Positions 15,887 through 24,233 of a DNA stretch of 64,000 nucleotides are shown here, piece after piece. Source of the DNA: Pontiella sulfatireligans (GTDB lineage: Bacteria; Verrucomicrobiota; Kiritimatiellia; Kiritimatiellales; Pontiellaceae); contig NZ_CAAHFH010000002.1 of assembly GCF_900890705.1 (NCBI RefSeq), positions 1,922,001-1,986,000 of the forward strand, written 5' to 3'. Made by a program: the position numbers and the translations under genes. Each line of letters opens with the position of its first letter. Position 1 is the first letter of the stretch. The notes under the pieces were generated by a model. That model was not told the DNA's origin. It made no database searches and saw only the letters and a program-made list of their open reading frames with translations.

Positions 15887-17200
15887 TTGACAGTAAACCT
15901 GCCTTCTACTTACCCTTTCTCTGATGAAACCATTCAACTGCACGTTCTTAAGCGATTACTGGTCAATGCCATGAGGCTGCTATCAAGGGCCAGAGGAGCG
16001 TGCAGACGCCTGTTTTACTTTTTTAAGTTATATGGCCAGCATCTGCCACTGGGCATTAAATTGATTTTCAAGATGCCCTGCTCGGTCATCTTGCTGCGCG
16101 GAACCATGAAGGGCAGCGACGATCCGCTGGCCCTTCTGTATGTCGGGCGATACGGGAACTACCACTATTTGCAGAAGAACCTGTTTGAGGAATGCGACGT
16201 TGTGGAAGAGCGGAAGACGACTTTGCTGACCTTCCGAAGGCACATGGATCGGATGGAGGCGGCATCCGATGTGGCGATCGTCGATATCGGCTGGCCATAC
16301 CATGGGTTGATGAACCGCAGCGGCGTGTATCTTGAGATGCCCGACTGGGCGGGGATGGCACTGGAGCTGGGCGAGACGTGGGAAGACACTATTCGCTTGT
16401 TTCGCCATACCACCCGCCGGCAGGATTTACGGCACATCCGTCTGAATGAATACCGATGCGAGCCAACGAACGACCGGGCGGCCATCGAAAAATTCTACGA
16501 TGAAATGTACCTGCCGTTTATCGAAAGCAGGCATGGCCTGGATGCAGTCAAAGCGTCGCGCCGGCATGTGGTTCGCCGCGCCGGCAAGGGCTGTTTGCTG
16601 CAGATCTTCAAAGGCGAGCGGGTCGTGGTGGCGGGCGTTGTTTATCCTGAGGATGGTGCGCTCTATTTCCTATGGCTGGGCATGCCTTCCGACTGCATTG
16701 AAAAACCGCCGCAGGCTGCGATCAGCGCCGTGTATTATTTCGGAATAAAGCATGCTTTGGACCAAGGCCTTTGGGCGGTGGACTTTACGGGGACGCGGAC
16801 CTTTTTGAGCGATGGCGTCTTCCGCTTCAAGCGAAAGTGGGGCGCCTTGGTGGAGGACTCTTTCAGCCCAAGCTCCTTATTGGTCCGGCCGAAGAACGGG
16901 CATCTAAACGCGGCTCGGTTCTGCCAGCGCTTCCCCATGCTAGTGCGGCGAAACGGGGAGCTCGAGGGGCTCTTGCTTTCCGTGGATGCTCCGCTCGATG
17001 ATAAGCGATTAAGCCAGCTGAATGCGTTGTATGGGTGCAATGGCATAAGCCGGATGACCGTGGTCGATCTATCCGGCCATGGCAAAGCTGGTTGCCGGGA
17101 CGTCGCCGTCGGCGATCTTGAATTCCGTCTGATTGGGGCCGGGCTGGACCATTATGCCGACCACTACGCAAAGCATGCCGTCCGTGACTCGGGGTTGTGA
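15887..17200 (+). CDS. FemAB/GNAT-like acyltransferase
   Basis: 437 residues. The central region is a GNAT-fold acyltransferase of the BioF2/FemAB kind: TTRRQDLRHIRLNEYRCEP, FYDEMYLPFIESRHG, VVVAGVVYPEDGALYFLWLGMP, and WAVDFTGTRTFLSDGVFRFKRKWGA. Such enzymes transfer acyl or aminoacyl groups in peptidoglycan or exopolysaccharide biosynthesis; the substrate here is not evident. The start is taken as TTG at 15887 because GGAGAGGAAG sits just upstream; an inner ATG at 15971 is possible. There is no carbohydrate locus around it. Confidence 0.65.
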   Translation: MTVNLPSTYPFSDETIQLHVLKRLLVNAMRLLSRARGACRRLFYFFKLYGQHLPLGIKLIFKMPCSVILLRGTMKGSDDPLALLYVGRYGNYHYLQKNLFEECDVVEERKTTLLTFRRHMDRMEAASDVAIVDIGWPYHGLMNRSGVYLEMPDWAGMALELGETWEDTIRLFRHTTRRQDLRHIRLNEYRCEPTNDRAAIEKFYDEMYLPFIESRHGLDAVKASRRHVVRRAGKGCLLQIFKGERVVVAGVVYPEDGALYFLWLGMPSDCIEKPPQAAISAVYYFGIKHALDQGLWAVDFTGTRTFLSDGVFRFKRKWGALVEDSFSPSSLLVRPKNGHLNAARFCQRFPMLVRRNGELEGLLLSVDAPLDDKRLSQLNALYGCNGISRMTVVDLSGHGKAGCRDVAVGDLEFRLIGAGLDHYADHYAKHAVRDSGL

Positions 17201-17386
17201 ACGGACAGACATCGGAGTCTTGGCCTGCAAAGGCATTCCAGGTTTCGGTGCATGCAAGAGCATCTAAACTGGAGCATTCGCAATCATCCCACAAGTCCTT
17301 GTTCAAGGAGTTTCGAATCGGTATGTGGCTTCAAGCAAGCTGCTTTTAGCTTGACCTATATGAGTTTAAGAACGGAACATGTGTTA

Positions 17387-18253
17387 ATGACTAAGCGACT
17401 CACGATACTGGCCCTTTCGATCGCAACGATCACCTTTGCGACGGAAGTGGAGAGGGATGTGATATACCACCGTCTTGAAGGGGTTGCCCTGACCATGGAT
17501 GTGTTTACCCCCGAGAATCAAAACGGCGCGGCCGTGGTAAAAATCGTAAGCGGCGGGTGGAAATCAAAATACCGCATACTGGATGAAAAATTTGCGAAAC
17601 CCTATACGGACCAAGGCTACACGGTGTTTGCTGTTTTCCATGGCTCCCAGCCTCGGTACAAGGTGCGGGACATCATGGGCTTCATGCATCGAGCCATTCG
17701 GTTTATCCGCTTTAATTCGGATCGATGGGGCATTGATCCCCATAGAATCGGCGTGACCGGCGGCAGCGCGGGCGGGCACCTGAGTTTAATCCTTGCAACA
17801 AAGGGCGGTGAAGGTGATCCAAAGGCAAAGGATCCCGTCGACCGCGCCAGCAGCGCGGTGCAGGCCACGGCCGTTTTTTATCCTCCGACGGACTATCTAA
17901 ACTGGGCGGAGCCCGGCGACGAAGCGGTCGGCATCGGCAAGCAGGAGCGATGGAAGCCGGCCTTCGGCCCGGAAGCGGATACCGCGGAGGGCCGTCAGAT
18001 TCTTGGCCGTGCGATGTCGTCCATCTACCATGTCAGCAAAGACACGCCGCCCGTTTTCATTATCCATGGCGACCAAGATAAAGTGGTTCCGCTCCATCAG
18101 GCCTTGAGTTTTCAGAAAGCCGCTCGAGCAGAGGGTGCTGTGGTCGATGTCGTGATCAAAGAGGGGGGCGGCCACGGCTGGCCCGACCGGGCGACGGATG
18201 AACAGCAGTTCGTGCAGTGGTTCAATACCTATTTGCTTGGTCCTTCAAAATAA
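17387..18253 (+). CDS. Secreted alpha/beta-hydrolase esterase
   Basis: 288 residues from 17387. The signal peptide (LTILALSIATITFA) is followed by an esterase of the BD-FAE/acetyl-xylan-esterase kind: nucleophile motif GGSAGG (Ser127), acid in HGDQDKVVP, and catalytic His in GGGHGWPD. Likely cleaves acyl groups from polysaccharides in the periplasm or outside. A DUF1080 gene starts 30 bp downstream, forming a two-gene operon. Upstream in-frame starts would add a non-signal leader and are rejected. Confidence 0.75.
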   Translation: MTKRLTILALSIATITFATEVERDVIYHRLEGVALTMDVFTPENQNGAAVVKIVSGGWKSKYRILDEKFAKPYTDQGYTVFAVFHGSQPRYKVRDIMGFMHRAIRFIRFNSDRWGIDPHRIGVTGGSAGGHLSLILATKGGEGDPKAKDPVDRASSAVQATAVFYPPTDYLNWAEPGDEAVGIGKQERWKPAFGPEADTAEGRQILGRAMSSIYHVSKDTPPVFIIHGDQDKVVPLHQALSFQKAARAEGAVVDVVIKEGGGHGWPDRATDEQQFVQWFNTYLLGPSK

Positions 18254-18283
18254 TACATATGATTTTTAGATAGAGGAACTGCC

Positions 18284-19288
18284 ATGAATATGAAGCAAAA
18301 ATGTGTTTTTGGACTCTCTGGCCTTATGCTTTTAGCACTTGCATCGACGTTGCATGCCGAGCCGGTTCCGAAGGAGCTGCTGGGCGATTGGTCGCTCGAG
18401 CTTGATTCCGGTTTGCCCGCGTGGATGCGGGTGGCTGAAACCAATGGGCAGCCCTTGGCCTTCCTGCGGCTCTATGTCGGGCCGGCCGGCCCGCACCGCG
18501 ATGCAAAAATTGAAAACGGCCGGCTCAAATTTGAAATCCGGAAGAAAAATAAAAAGAGTAAATCGGTCTCCGTTCAGACGATTGACGTAGGAACAAAAGA
18601 CGGGAAGCTGGACGGAGTGATTGTCCGCTCGTCGCCGAATGGAAGGGGGGAGCGCGAGGCGTTCACCGGAAAGAAGATTCCCCCGATGCCGGCCTCTGCT
18701 CCAAATCTGGCCAAGGTCCGGTTTGGCAAGCCCATCACGCTTTTTAACGGAAAGGATATGACGGGCTGGCGGGTTCACGAGTCGGACAAGGTAAATGGCT
18801 GGGCTGCAGTGGACGGCACATTGAAGAATTCCACGCCGAAAACGGACTTCAGCGCCACTGGAGCGTATGCAAACTTAAGGACCGAAGAGGTTTTCGGCGA
18901 CTTCCGGCTGCACATCGAGTTTCTGATCGGTACCAACCGAAACAGCGGGGTTTATCTGCGGGGCATGTATGAGGCGCAGGTGGTGGATCGCGACAGCCGA
19001 ATGCAGGGGATGCAGGGCGTGGGAGCCATCTTTGGAACCATTGCTCCGTCGCACAACGCCGGCAAAGCCGGTGGTGAGTGGCAGAGCTATGACATTACGT
19101 TGGTCGACCGCCATTTCACGGTGGTGCTGAATGGCGAGAAGGTGATCGATAACCAACCGGTATCCGGACCCACGGCGGGGGCTATTTTCACCAATCCCGC
19201 AGCGCCCGGCCCCATCTATCTGCAGGGCGACCACACCACGGTGGCTTACCGGAACATCTATCTGGAACCCGTTGTTTCCCAGAAGTAA
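18284..19288 (+). CDS. Secreted DUF1080 (3-keto-disaccharide hydrolase-like) protein
   Basis: 334 residues. A signal peptide ends at LHAEP. Residues ~20-130 form a lipocalin-like or beta domain. Residues ~140-330 are a DUF1080 jelly roll: ITLFNGKDMTGWRVHE, FGDFRLHIEFLI, NSGVYLRGMYEAQVVD, GEWQSYDITLVD, GPIYLQGDHTTVAYRNIYL. Some family members hydrolyse 3-keto-glycosides. GAGGAA precedes the start. Co-transcribed with the upstream esterase, so a joint role in degrading acylated glycans is plausible but inferred. Confidence 0.8.
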   Translation: MNMKQKCVFGLSGLMLLALASTLHAEPVPKELLGDWSLELDSGLPAWMRVAETNGQPLAFLRLYVGPAGPHRDAKIENGRLKFEIRKKNKKSKSVSVQTIDVGTKDGKLDGVIVRSSPNGRGEREAFTGKKIPPMPASAPNLAKVRFGKPITLFNGKDMTGWRVHESDKVNGWAAVDGTLKNSTPKTDFSATGAYANLRTEEVFGDFRLHIEFLIGTNRNSGVYLRGMYEAQVVDRDSRMQGMQGVGAIFGTIAPSHNAGKAGGEWQSYDITLVDRHFTVVLNGEKVIDNQPVSGPTAGAIFTNPAAPGPIYLQGDHTTVAYRNIYLEPVVSQK

Positions 19289-19344
19289 ACCGGCTTCCCG
19301 GCAGTTGTTCTGCGGCTGACGGGCGACTTCTTTCGCTCATGTAT

Positions 19345-20739
19345 TCACTTAATGTATGGCATTTCCACTTTCTGCCGCAGCCATTCCCGAACCTGCGGAT
19401 AGCTGGTTTCAGGAAATTTATGCCCTACGCCTTCAAGTACGAGGAAGGTGATGTCGACCCCGGCCTCGCGCGCGGCTTCATCCAGCTTTTCGAAATTAAC
19501 CCGTCGTTTGTCGTTCGCTCCGATAATGGCGAGCATGGGTCGGCCTTTGATGCTCTCCAGCCCGCCCATCGGCCATCCGGCTCCGGCAGGAATGAATGCA
19601 TGGAAATAGTTCTGAAATGCTTCGTTTGAATGGCCCAGCTGATGCATGACCGCCGCCCCTCCCGAGGAATAACCGCCTGCCACCCGCTTTTGAGGATCCG
19701 CGTTCGGAGCCAGTGTTTCCAGTTTTTTGAGCATGGTTTGGTAATACGGCCACGGTGTCTGCCACCCCCCGGCCTCTTCGCCTTTGTCTGTTCGGTAGGG
19801 CAGGGCAATGCAGATATACCCTTTGCCTTCGGTGATGGCCGCCGCTTTTTTCGGATTGTTCGTGCCAGCGCCCCCGCCGAACCAGACCAGCATCGGATAC
19901 GTTTTATCCGGCGAATAATCGGTCGGGAAATAGATGCCTGCTTTGGCTGGCTCATCCTTCCAAGTCTGGCCAAGCTCTGGAAAGTTCACGTAGTAGGTGG
20001 TTCCGGGTTTAATGGGCAAGATTTTTTTATGGCTCATTGCTTCCCAGTCTTCCTGCAGCCATTGGAGAACAGCGTCTTTTACATCGGACGGTGCAATTTT
20101 ATGTCCGCCGGGGTGGGTGAATTTTTGAATGCGGCAATTGCGCTTTTTTAGCGTGGCCGAGTCAATTTCATCCCACTTGTTTGCTCCCTTGTCGTTTACG
20201 CCGTTGATGATTGCGACCGCCATGCTTTCGCGGAAGGGCAACTCCTGATAGTCATCGCCGCCAAGCCATCCGCCGTAGGCAATTACCCCGGCATACGGCT
20301 CCTTCCGCCGGGCGGTAATGCCATAGGCTCGCATGGCTCCTCCCGAGAACCCACTGAGGTAGATGCGCTGGGGATTGTGGGGAATGCGCCGGAAGATGTC
20401 GTCCAGCACCTCGTCTTCCATCTGTGTCTCAAGGGCTTCGTCTTTCATTCCATTCCGGAGTTTATCCACCCCGACCAACAGCCAGCCGGCTTTTTCCGCG
20501 CTGGGTTTAAGCTTGGTCATAATCTGATGCCCTTTGCCGCCGGGGCTGAAGGCGATAATCAGGGGAGGTGGGTTATCCTGCTTGAATGTGGTTGGAACAT
20601 AAACATGGTAGGTGATGCCGGTTTCCCCAGGAGCCGCATTGGATATGGTGGTTGCTGGGGACAACGTCATAAATTCGGCTTCCTGTGCAAAACAGAAGCC
20701 TCCGGTAAAAAAAAGGATGGCTAGATAGAAGGCTTTCAT
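19345..20739 (-). CDS. Tandem double alpha/beta-hydrolase protein
   Basis: 464 residues with a signal peptide (AFYLAILFFTGGFCFAQ). Two alpha/beta-hydrolase units of the LpqC/PHB-depolymerase-like kind lie in series. Unit 1 (~40-235) has GFSGGAMRAYG and a late HPGGHK. Unit 2 (~250-460) has GGYSSGGAAVMH and GVGHKFP. Both nucleophile elbows (G-x-S-x-G type) and both terminal histidines are present, so both may be active. Its start overlaps the stop of the upstream acetyltransferase gene by 4 bp, so they are co-transcribed. Substrate unknown. Confidence 0.7.
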   Translation of the reverse strand: MKAFYLAILFFTGGFCFAQEAEFMTLSPATTISNAAPGETGITYHVYVPTTFKQDNPPPLIIAFSPGGKGHQIMTKLKPSAEKAGWLLVGVDKLRNGMKDEALETQMEDEVLDDIFRRIPHNPQRIYLSGFSGGAMRAYGITARRKEPYAGVIAYGGWLGGDDYQELPFRESMAVAIINGVNDKGANKWDEIDSATLKKRNCRIQKFTHPGGHKIAPSDVKDAVLQWLQEDWEAMSHKKILPIKPGTTYYVNFPELGQTWKDEPAKAGIYFPTDYSPDKTYPMLVWFGGGAGTNNPKKAAAITEGKGYICIALPYRTDKGEEAGGWQTPWPYYQTMLKKLETLAPNADPQKRVAGGYSSGGAAVMHQLGHSNEAFQNYFHAFIPAGAGWPMGGLESIKGRPMLAIIGANDKRRVNFEKLDEAAREAGVDITFLVLEGVGHKFPETSYPQVREWLRQKVEMPYIK

Positions 20740-21212
20740 TCTTCTCCTTTTGTCCCCAGCGTTTTTTCATAATGGATCACTTCGAATGGGGCGATTATTT
20801 TGCGTTCGGTTTCCCTGTAATTGTTCTTCATGTAAAAACGCTGAGCAGTTTCTTGAAGCGTTGTGGTTTCAAGATACAAATTGCGGAGGCCGAGTTGGAG
20901 GGCCGATTCTTCCAGCTGCTCAAGGATCAACTGTCCGAAGTTATTTCGTTGCTGATCCGGGTGCACTCGCATTCGACGGACTTCGGCCTGCCCTTGGCCT
21001 TTGCGTTCAAGTGCGCCCATGGCCACGATGCCGCCGTTCAGGAGTCCAACCAGAAAAACGCCGCCGGTTTCGAGGTAGACTTCGGGGATATGATGCAGGT
21101 CGTTATCCCAATCGCCGTTTCCGGCATGCGCGCCTGTGGGACGCAGGGCAGCGTTGTGCAGATTCCAGACCGCGACCTTGTCCCTGTTTTCATATGGGCG
21201 GATCGTAAACAT
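20736..21212 (-). CDS. GNAT-family N-acetyltransferase
   Basis: 158 residues. Typical GNAT pattern: FTIRPYENRDKVAVWNLH start, GIVAMGALERK strand, acetyl-CoA site VRRMRVHPDQQRNNFGQLILEQLEESA (the Q-R-N-N-F-G loop replaces the usual R/Q-x-x-G-x-G/A), and LYLETTTLQETAQRFYMKNNYRE near the C-terminus. Transfers acetyl from acetyl-CoA to an unknown amine. Overlaps the following hydrolase gene by ATGA. Confidence 0.8.
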   Translation of the reverse strand: MFTIRPYENRDKVAVWNLHNAALRPTGAHAGNGDWDNDLHHIPEVYLETGGVFLVGLLNGGIVAMGALERKGQGQAEVRRMRVHPDQQRNNFGQLILEQLEESALQLGLRNLYLETTTLQETAQRFYMKNNYRETERKIIAPFEVIHYEKTLGTKGEE

Positions 21213-21246
21213 GTTTCAGGTGTAGCACAGCGGTATGATTTGAATA

Positions 21247-21276
21247 AGAAAAAAGGAGGCTCCCGGCACGGGAGCT
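21247..21276 (-). terminator. Minus-strand Rho-independent terminator
   Basis: GCTCCCG-TGC-CGGGAGC on the minus strand followed by a T-rich run, directly after the stop codon of a small open frame. Confidence 0.75.
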
Positions 21277-21417
21277 TCAGTAGCAACAGAGCTTTTTTCC
21301 CTGCACCGGAAGGCCCCTGGCGACATGCCGGGCCATTTTTTGAAGATCTTTGGAAAATGGAATTCGTCCGCAAAAAAAATCCGGATTGAGTTGCCCGCAG
21401 ATATTGGTGTCGCGCAT
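21277..21417 (-). CDS. Candidate 46-residue cysteine-containing small protein
   Basis: A short frame from ATG at 21417 (or TTG at 21453) to TGA at 21277. The product contains NICGQLNPDFFCGRI, a basic middle KDLQKMARHVARG, and ends KKLCCY. Four cysteines in 46 residues could bind metal or form disulfides. Support: a strong terminator begins at its stop codon and a separate terminator isolates it from the upstream gene. Against: no clear Shine-Dalgarno and no recognised family; it could be a fragment of a larger lost gene. Confidence 0.4.
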   Translation of the reverse strand: MRDTNICGQLNPDFFCGRIPFSKDLQKMARHVARGLPVQGKKLCCY

Positions 21418-21477
21418 GCCTATGGATTCAGGATTGTGCTGAAGTAATAACAACTAAATCCATTCTGCGCAAAAAGA

Positions 21478-21512
21478 GGAAGGGCGGCTCATGGAACCGC
21501 CCTTTGCATTTT
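21478..21512. terminator. Hairpin terminator, possibly bidirectional
   Basis: AAGGGCGG ... CCGCCCTT stem with T-rich flanks on both strands (CTCTTTTT on minus, GCATTTTT on plus), 15 bp past the stop of the ureidoglycolate-lyase-like gene. Confidence 0.6.
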
Positions 21513-21527
21513 TAAACTTATACTCCT

Positions 21528-22007
21528 CTAGAATACCAGTTCGCCGGGCTGGTCGATCTTTTCGTATACCGTGTCGTTATCGAGGAAATCCTTTTTGCAG
21601 ATCACCAGCATGATGTTTTCTTCAATGTCTACAGCAAAGGGCGCGGTGTGCCAGCATTTGTCGGCGAGTACAACGAGTTGGTTTTTGGCTACGCGGAAGG
21701 CTTTCATGTCTTCGGCTTTCGGAACAGCATCGCTGGGCGTGGCTACACCGATCGCCCAGTCGCCTGTGAGGGAGATTAGGCCGGTCTGGGTTTCAAAGTG
21801 GTTTTCGAGGTCATCGTAGACCATATCCATTTTCTTAATGTTCAGAACGCCCACTTCGACATCACCGTCGATGGCAAGAAATGCCTGCTGCTTCCAAAAG
21901 TTAACCGTCGGAACGGCAATGGTGGGCTCAGTCTTGATCGGCATTTCAATGACCTGGCCATATTTGCTGAATGCTTCTTTGGTGATCGTTTCGATTTTCG
22001 CTTTCAT
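21528..22007 (-). CDS. Ureidoglycolate lyase (AllA) superfamily protein
   Basis: 159 residues. The start KIETITKEAFSKYGQVIEM matches the AllA-type double-stranded beta-helix family, as does LVVLADKCWHTAPFAVD with its conserved His and the ending beta strands. AllA releases urea from ureidoglycolate in purine breakdown. No other allantoin genes are nearby, and diverged members may act on other carboxylates, so only the superfamily is asserted. Confidence 0.65.
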   Translation of the reverse strand: MKAKIETITKEAFSKYGQVIEMPIKTEPTIAVPTVNFWKQQAFLAIDGDVEVGVLNIKKMDMVYDDLENHFETQTGLISLTGDWAIGVATPSDAVPKAEDMKAFRVAKNQLVVLADKCWHTAPFAVDIEENIMLVICKKDFLDNDTVYEKIDQPGELVF

Positions 22008-22436
22008 GATGAACTCCGGTTAATCTGTTTTATGCTCGCTCCATCTCTTCCGGCACCACCCGTGCGCGGAAGCACCCCCCCCCTGAGACAAAATAGTTAG
22101 CGTAAAACAAGCTCTCGGAAAACATACCCGTTGTCAAAGGTATATCCTCCGACCTCCTTGGGCAGGCAATCCCCTCTCGGAATATGAATATTGTAGGCGA
22201 AGTGCTCTATCTGTTTTTATCCGAGGGGTTTAGCAATGAAGGTGCCGTTGCAAACCCTTCTTGTGCTGGGTTTCCGAGTGCAATACAGGCATAGTTTTTT
22301 GCAGGAATGGCCCAGCTTGCCTTTGGCTTTTTCCGTGATGGGGTCGGGCAATTCACATTATTTACATGTTGTGGCGCTGCTCTTTTAGATATTTACTGTT
22401 TCAGCACATGTTGGGTGCGGATATGGCGGGAGGGAT
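22008..22436. other. Intergenic region without recognised gene
   Basis: 429 bp between divergent genes. It should hold promoters for both sides, but no convincing -35/-10 pair is seen. A 50-codon frame from ATG 22234 with an upstream GAGGGG is too poor in protein character to call. Confidence 0.5.
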
Positions 22437-23108
22437 ATGCTCCATAGGTTAAAAAACAGGATGCGCCTTTGCGGACGATTGGGTTTGGGGGCAATCCTTT
22501 CCGTTGGAAAGCAAAAGGTTTTTTGCATTGGCTTCAACAAGACCGGAACGACATCCCTTGAAACGGCGTTGAAGCGGCTCGGTTATGTGGTGGGCAATCA
22601 GCATCTGGGGGAGCAGATCGCCTTCAAGCATTGGGCGCAGCGTGATTTCCGTACGCTCATCTGGTTTTGCCGCACCGCGCAGGCTTTTCAGGACTTGCCA
22701 TTCAGTTATCCCGACACCTATAAAGCTTTGGATGCCGCCTTCCCGGGCAGCAGGTTTATTTTAACGGTGCGGGATTCCTCCGAGCAATGGTATGAGTCGT
22801 TGGTGCGTTTCCATGCAAAGGTTTGGAGCGATGGCCGCGTTCCTCCGACCAAAGCGGAGCTGGAAAAAGACGGGAGTTGGTACATTCACCGCAATCTTTT
22901 TGACGTTCCCGAAGACAACCCCTATCAAAAGGATGTGCTGATCGGAACCTATGAGCGCCATAATGCAGGGGTGGTCGATCATTTCCGTTCCCGGCCAGAG
23001 AATCTTCTGGTGTTGAATGTGGGGGAAAAGGGAGCCTATGGGAAATTGTGCGGCTTTTTGGATAAACCCTGTAGCCAGAGCGAGTTCCCTTGGGAAAATA
23101 AAACATAA
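22437..23108 (+). CDS. Sulfotransferase family protein
   Basis: 223 residues. The 5'-PSB loop is FCIGFNKTGTTSLETAL at ~29-45, and the 3'-PB region is SRFILTVRDSSEQWYESLVRFH near residue 105. Both are PAPS-binding elements of the sulfotransferase family of the P-loop kinase fold. The protein ends shortly after LLVLNVGEKGAYGKLCGFLD, as expected. It would add sulfate to a glycan or lipid head group; the acceptor is unknown. It has no signal peptide and so is cytoplasmic. Followed after 43 bp by a Gre-like gene on the same strand. Confidence 0.75.
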   Translation: MLHRLKNRMRLCGRLGLGAILSVGKQKVFCIGFNKTGTTSLETALKRLGYVVGNQHLGEQIAFKHWAQRDFRTLIWFCRTAQAFQDLPFSYPDTYKALDAAFPGSRFILTVRDSSEQWYESLVRFHAKVWSDGRVPPTKAELEKDGSWYIHRNLFDVPEDNPYQKDVLIGTYERHNAGVVDHFRSRPENLLVLNVGEKGAYGKLCGFLDKPCSQSEFPWENKT

Positions 23109-23151
23109 CATGCTTTCACGCGGAATTTTAGGAGCCGCAATAACCGCCGCC

Positions 23152-23616
23152 ATGAAACGCATTATTCTAAATACGATCCTTCAAGAGCTGGAACGCGAGC
23201 TGAGCCGGTTGAGCCATGCTAATGAGCAGTCCAACAAGGGCGCGGCCTTCAGTGCGCCGAATGCTGAAAAACAGCGGGACACGACCGGGGTCGAAGCCGC
23301 TTTTCTTGCGCATGGCTATGCCAAGCAGTGCATCACTCTCGCCAAGCAGATTGAGGAGCTCAAGGCGTTGGAAGTCGAGGACTTTACCGGGCAGGAAGTC
23401 GATGTCGGCGCGCTGGTCGAGGTGGAGATGAGCGGCGAAACCGATTGCTACCTGCTGCTCCACTGCGGTGGCGGCGGCGAAGTGACCGTTGACGGGAAGC
23501 GGGTCACCGTCATCACGCCCGAGTCCCCGTTGGGTGCATCGCTGATGGGCAATATCGAAGCCGGATCGTTCTCTTTCCGCGCTGGGGAGGAAGGCATCAT
23601 TTTAGACGTATGCTGA
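23152..23616 (+). CDS. GreA/GreB-like C-terminal-domain protein
   Basis: 154 residues from 23152. An N-terminal helical hairpin (LQELERELSRLSHANEQS ... HGYAKQCITLAKQIEELKAL) precedes a compact FKBP-like beta domain (GALVEVEMSGETDCYLLLHCGGG, VTVITPESPLGASLMG, AGEEGIILDVC). This is the plan of Gre factors, which bind the RNA polymerase secondary channel; the PESPLGxALMG motif is diagnostic. The coiled coil is shorter than in GreA and the acidic tip is not evident, so it may be a regulator rather than a cleavage factor. The start could also be ATG at 23110. Confidence 0.7.
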   Translation: MKRIILNTILQELERELSRLSHANEQSNKGAAFSAPNAEKQRDTTGVEAAFLAHGYAKQCITLAKQIEELKALEVEDFTGQEVDVGALVEVEMSGETDCYLLLHCGGGGEVTVDGKRVTVITPESPLGASLMGNIEAGSFSFRAGEEGIILDVC

Positions 23617-23620
23617 CGGA

Positions 23621-24202
23621 TTAAAAACGGTATCGAACTCCCGCACCCACGGCATTTGAGCCGCCGTCGTCGGCCACGGTGCCGAAACCGTCGGAGCGAT
23701 GGTGCAGCCGCATCAAAACCTCCCAGTTTGATTCGCGTGGGCCAAGGGTCAATTCCCCGTACCAATAGATCAGCCAGCGCTGGCTGTCGTCGTTGGTTTC
23801 AAGCTCGATTTCCGGAACACGTGTGGCGTAGGACGGGCCGATTCCCCAGGCCAGGCTGGTCGCCAGCCGGTGATCCCAGGGAAAGCGGTGCCAGCGGAGT
23901 CCGAGGATGGGCAGGTTGAACTCCCAGTTGTCTTGCTCCCCGAAATATTTTCCAACCCCTGCTTCCACGTCACAGGACAGCTTTCCGTCGAAGAACCGCA
24001 AGGCGGTCCAGGAGGCCGTCGCCGAGACAAGGGTTGCTCCGGTAAAACGAGTATCCGGAGAGATGGTGTGTTCCCATTTTTCCCGGGTCAGCTGTGCGCC
24101 GTAAACGGCCACGGCAAAATCCCTGGTTTGACCGATGCAGGGCGCAATTCCCTGCAGGCAAGCCGCCGCTGCAATCAGGCAAAATTTTCCGCCTCTAGTC
24201 AT
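23621..24202 (-). CDS. Small outer-membrane barrel protein, PagL-like
   Basis: 193 residues. The signal peptide ends near IAPCIGQ. Barrel strands follow (TLVSATASWTALRFF, LSCDVEAGVGKYFG, LATSLAWGIGPSYATR), closing with LHHRSDGFG ... SNAVGAGVRYRF. The H-x-S and terminal R-Y-R-F arrangement resembles PagL-type lipid A deacylases, but the catalytic set cannot be confirmed by eye. Last gene of a four-gene minus-strand operon with a phosphoesterase 31 bp upstream. Confidence 0.6.
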   Translation of the reverse strand: MTRGGKFCLIAAAACLQGIAPCIGQTRDFAVAVYGAQLTREKWEHTISPDTRFTGATLVSATASWTALRFFDGKLSCDVEAGVGKYFGEQDNWEFNLPILGLRWHRFPWDHRLATSLAWGIGPSYATRVPEIELETNDDSQRWLIYWYGELTLGPRESNWEVLMRLHHRSDGFGTVADDGGSNAVGAGVRYRF

Positions 24203-24233
24203 GCTCCGCGATTACCCCCTCTCCGCTAGGCGA

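Noticed and set aside
22234-22386. 50-codon frame with GAGGGG upstream
   Set aside because: No motif, no terminator and poor codon pattern; not supported.
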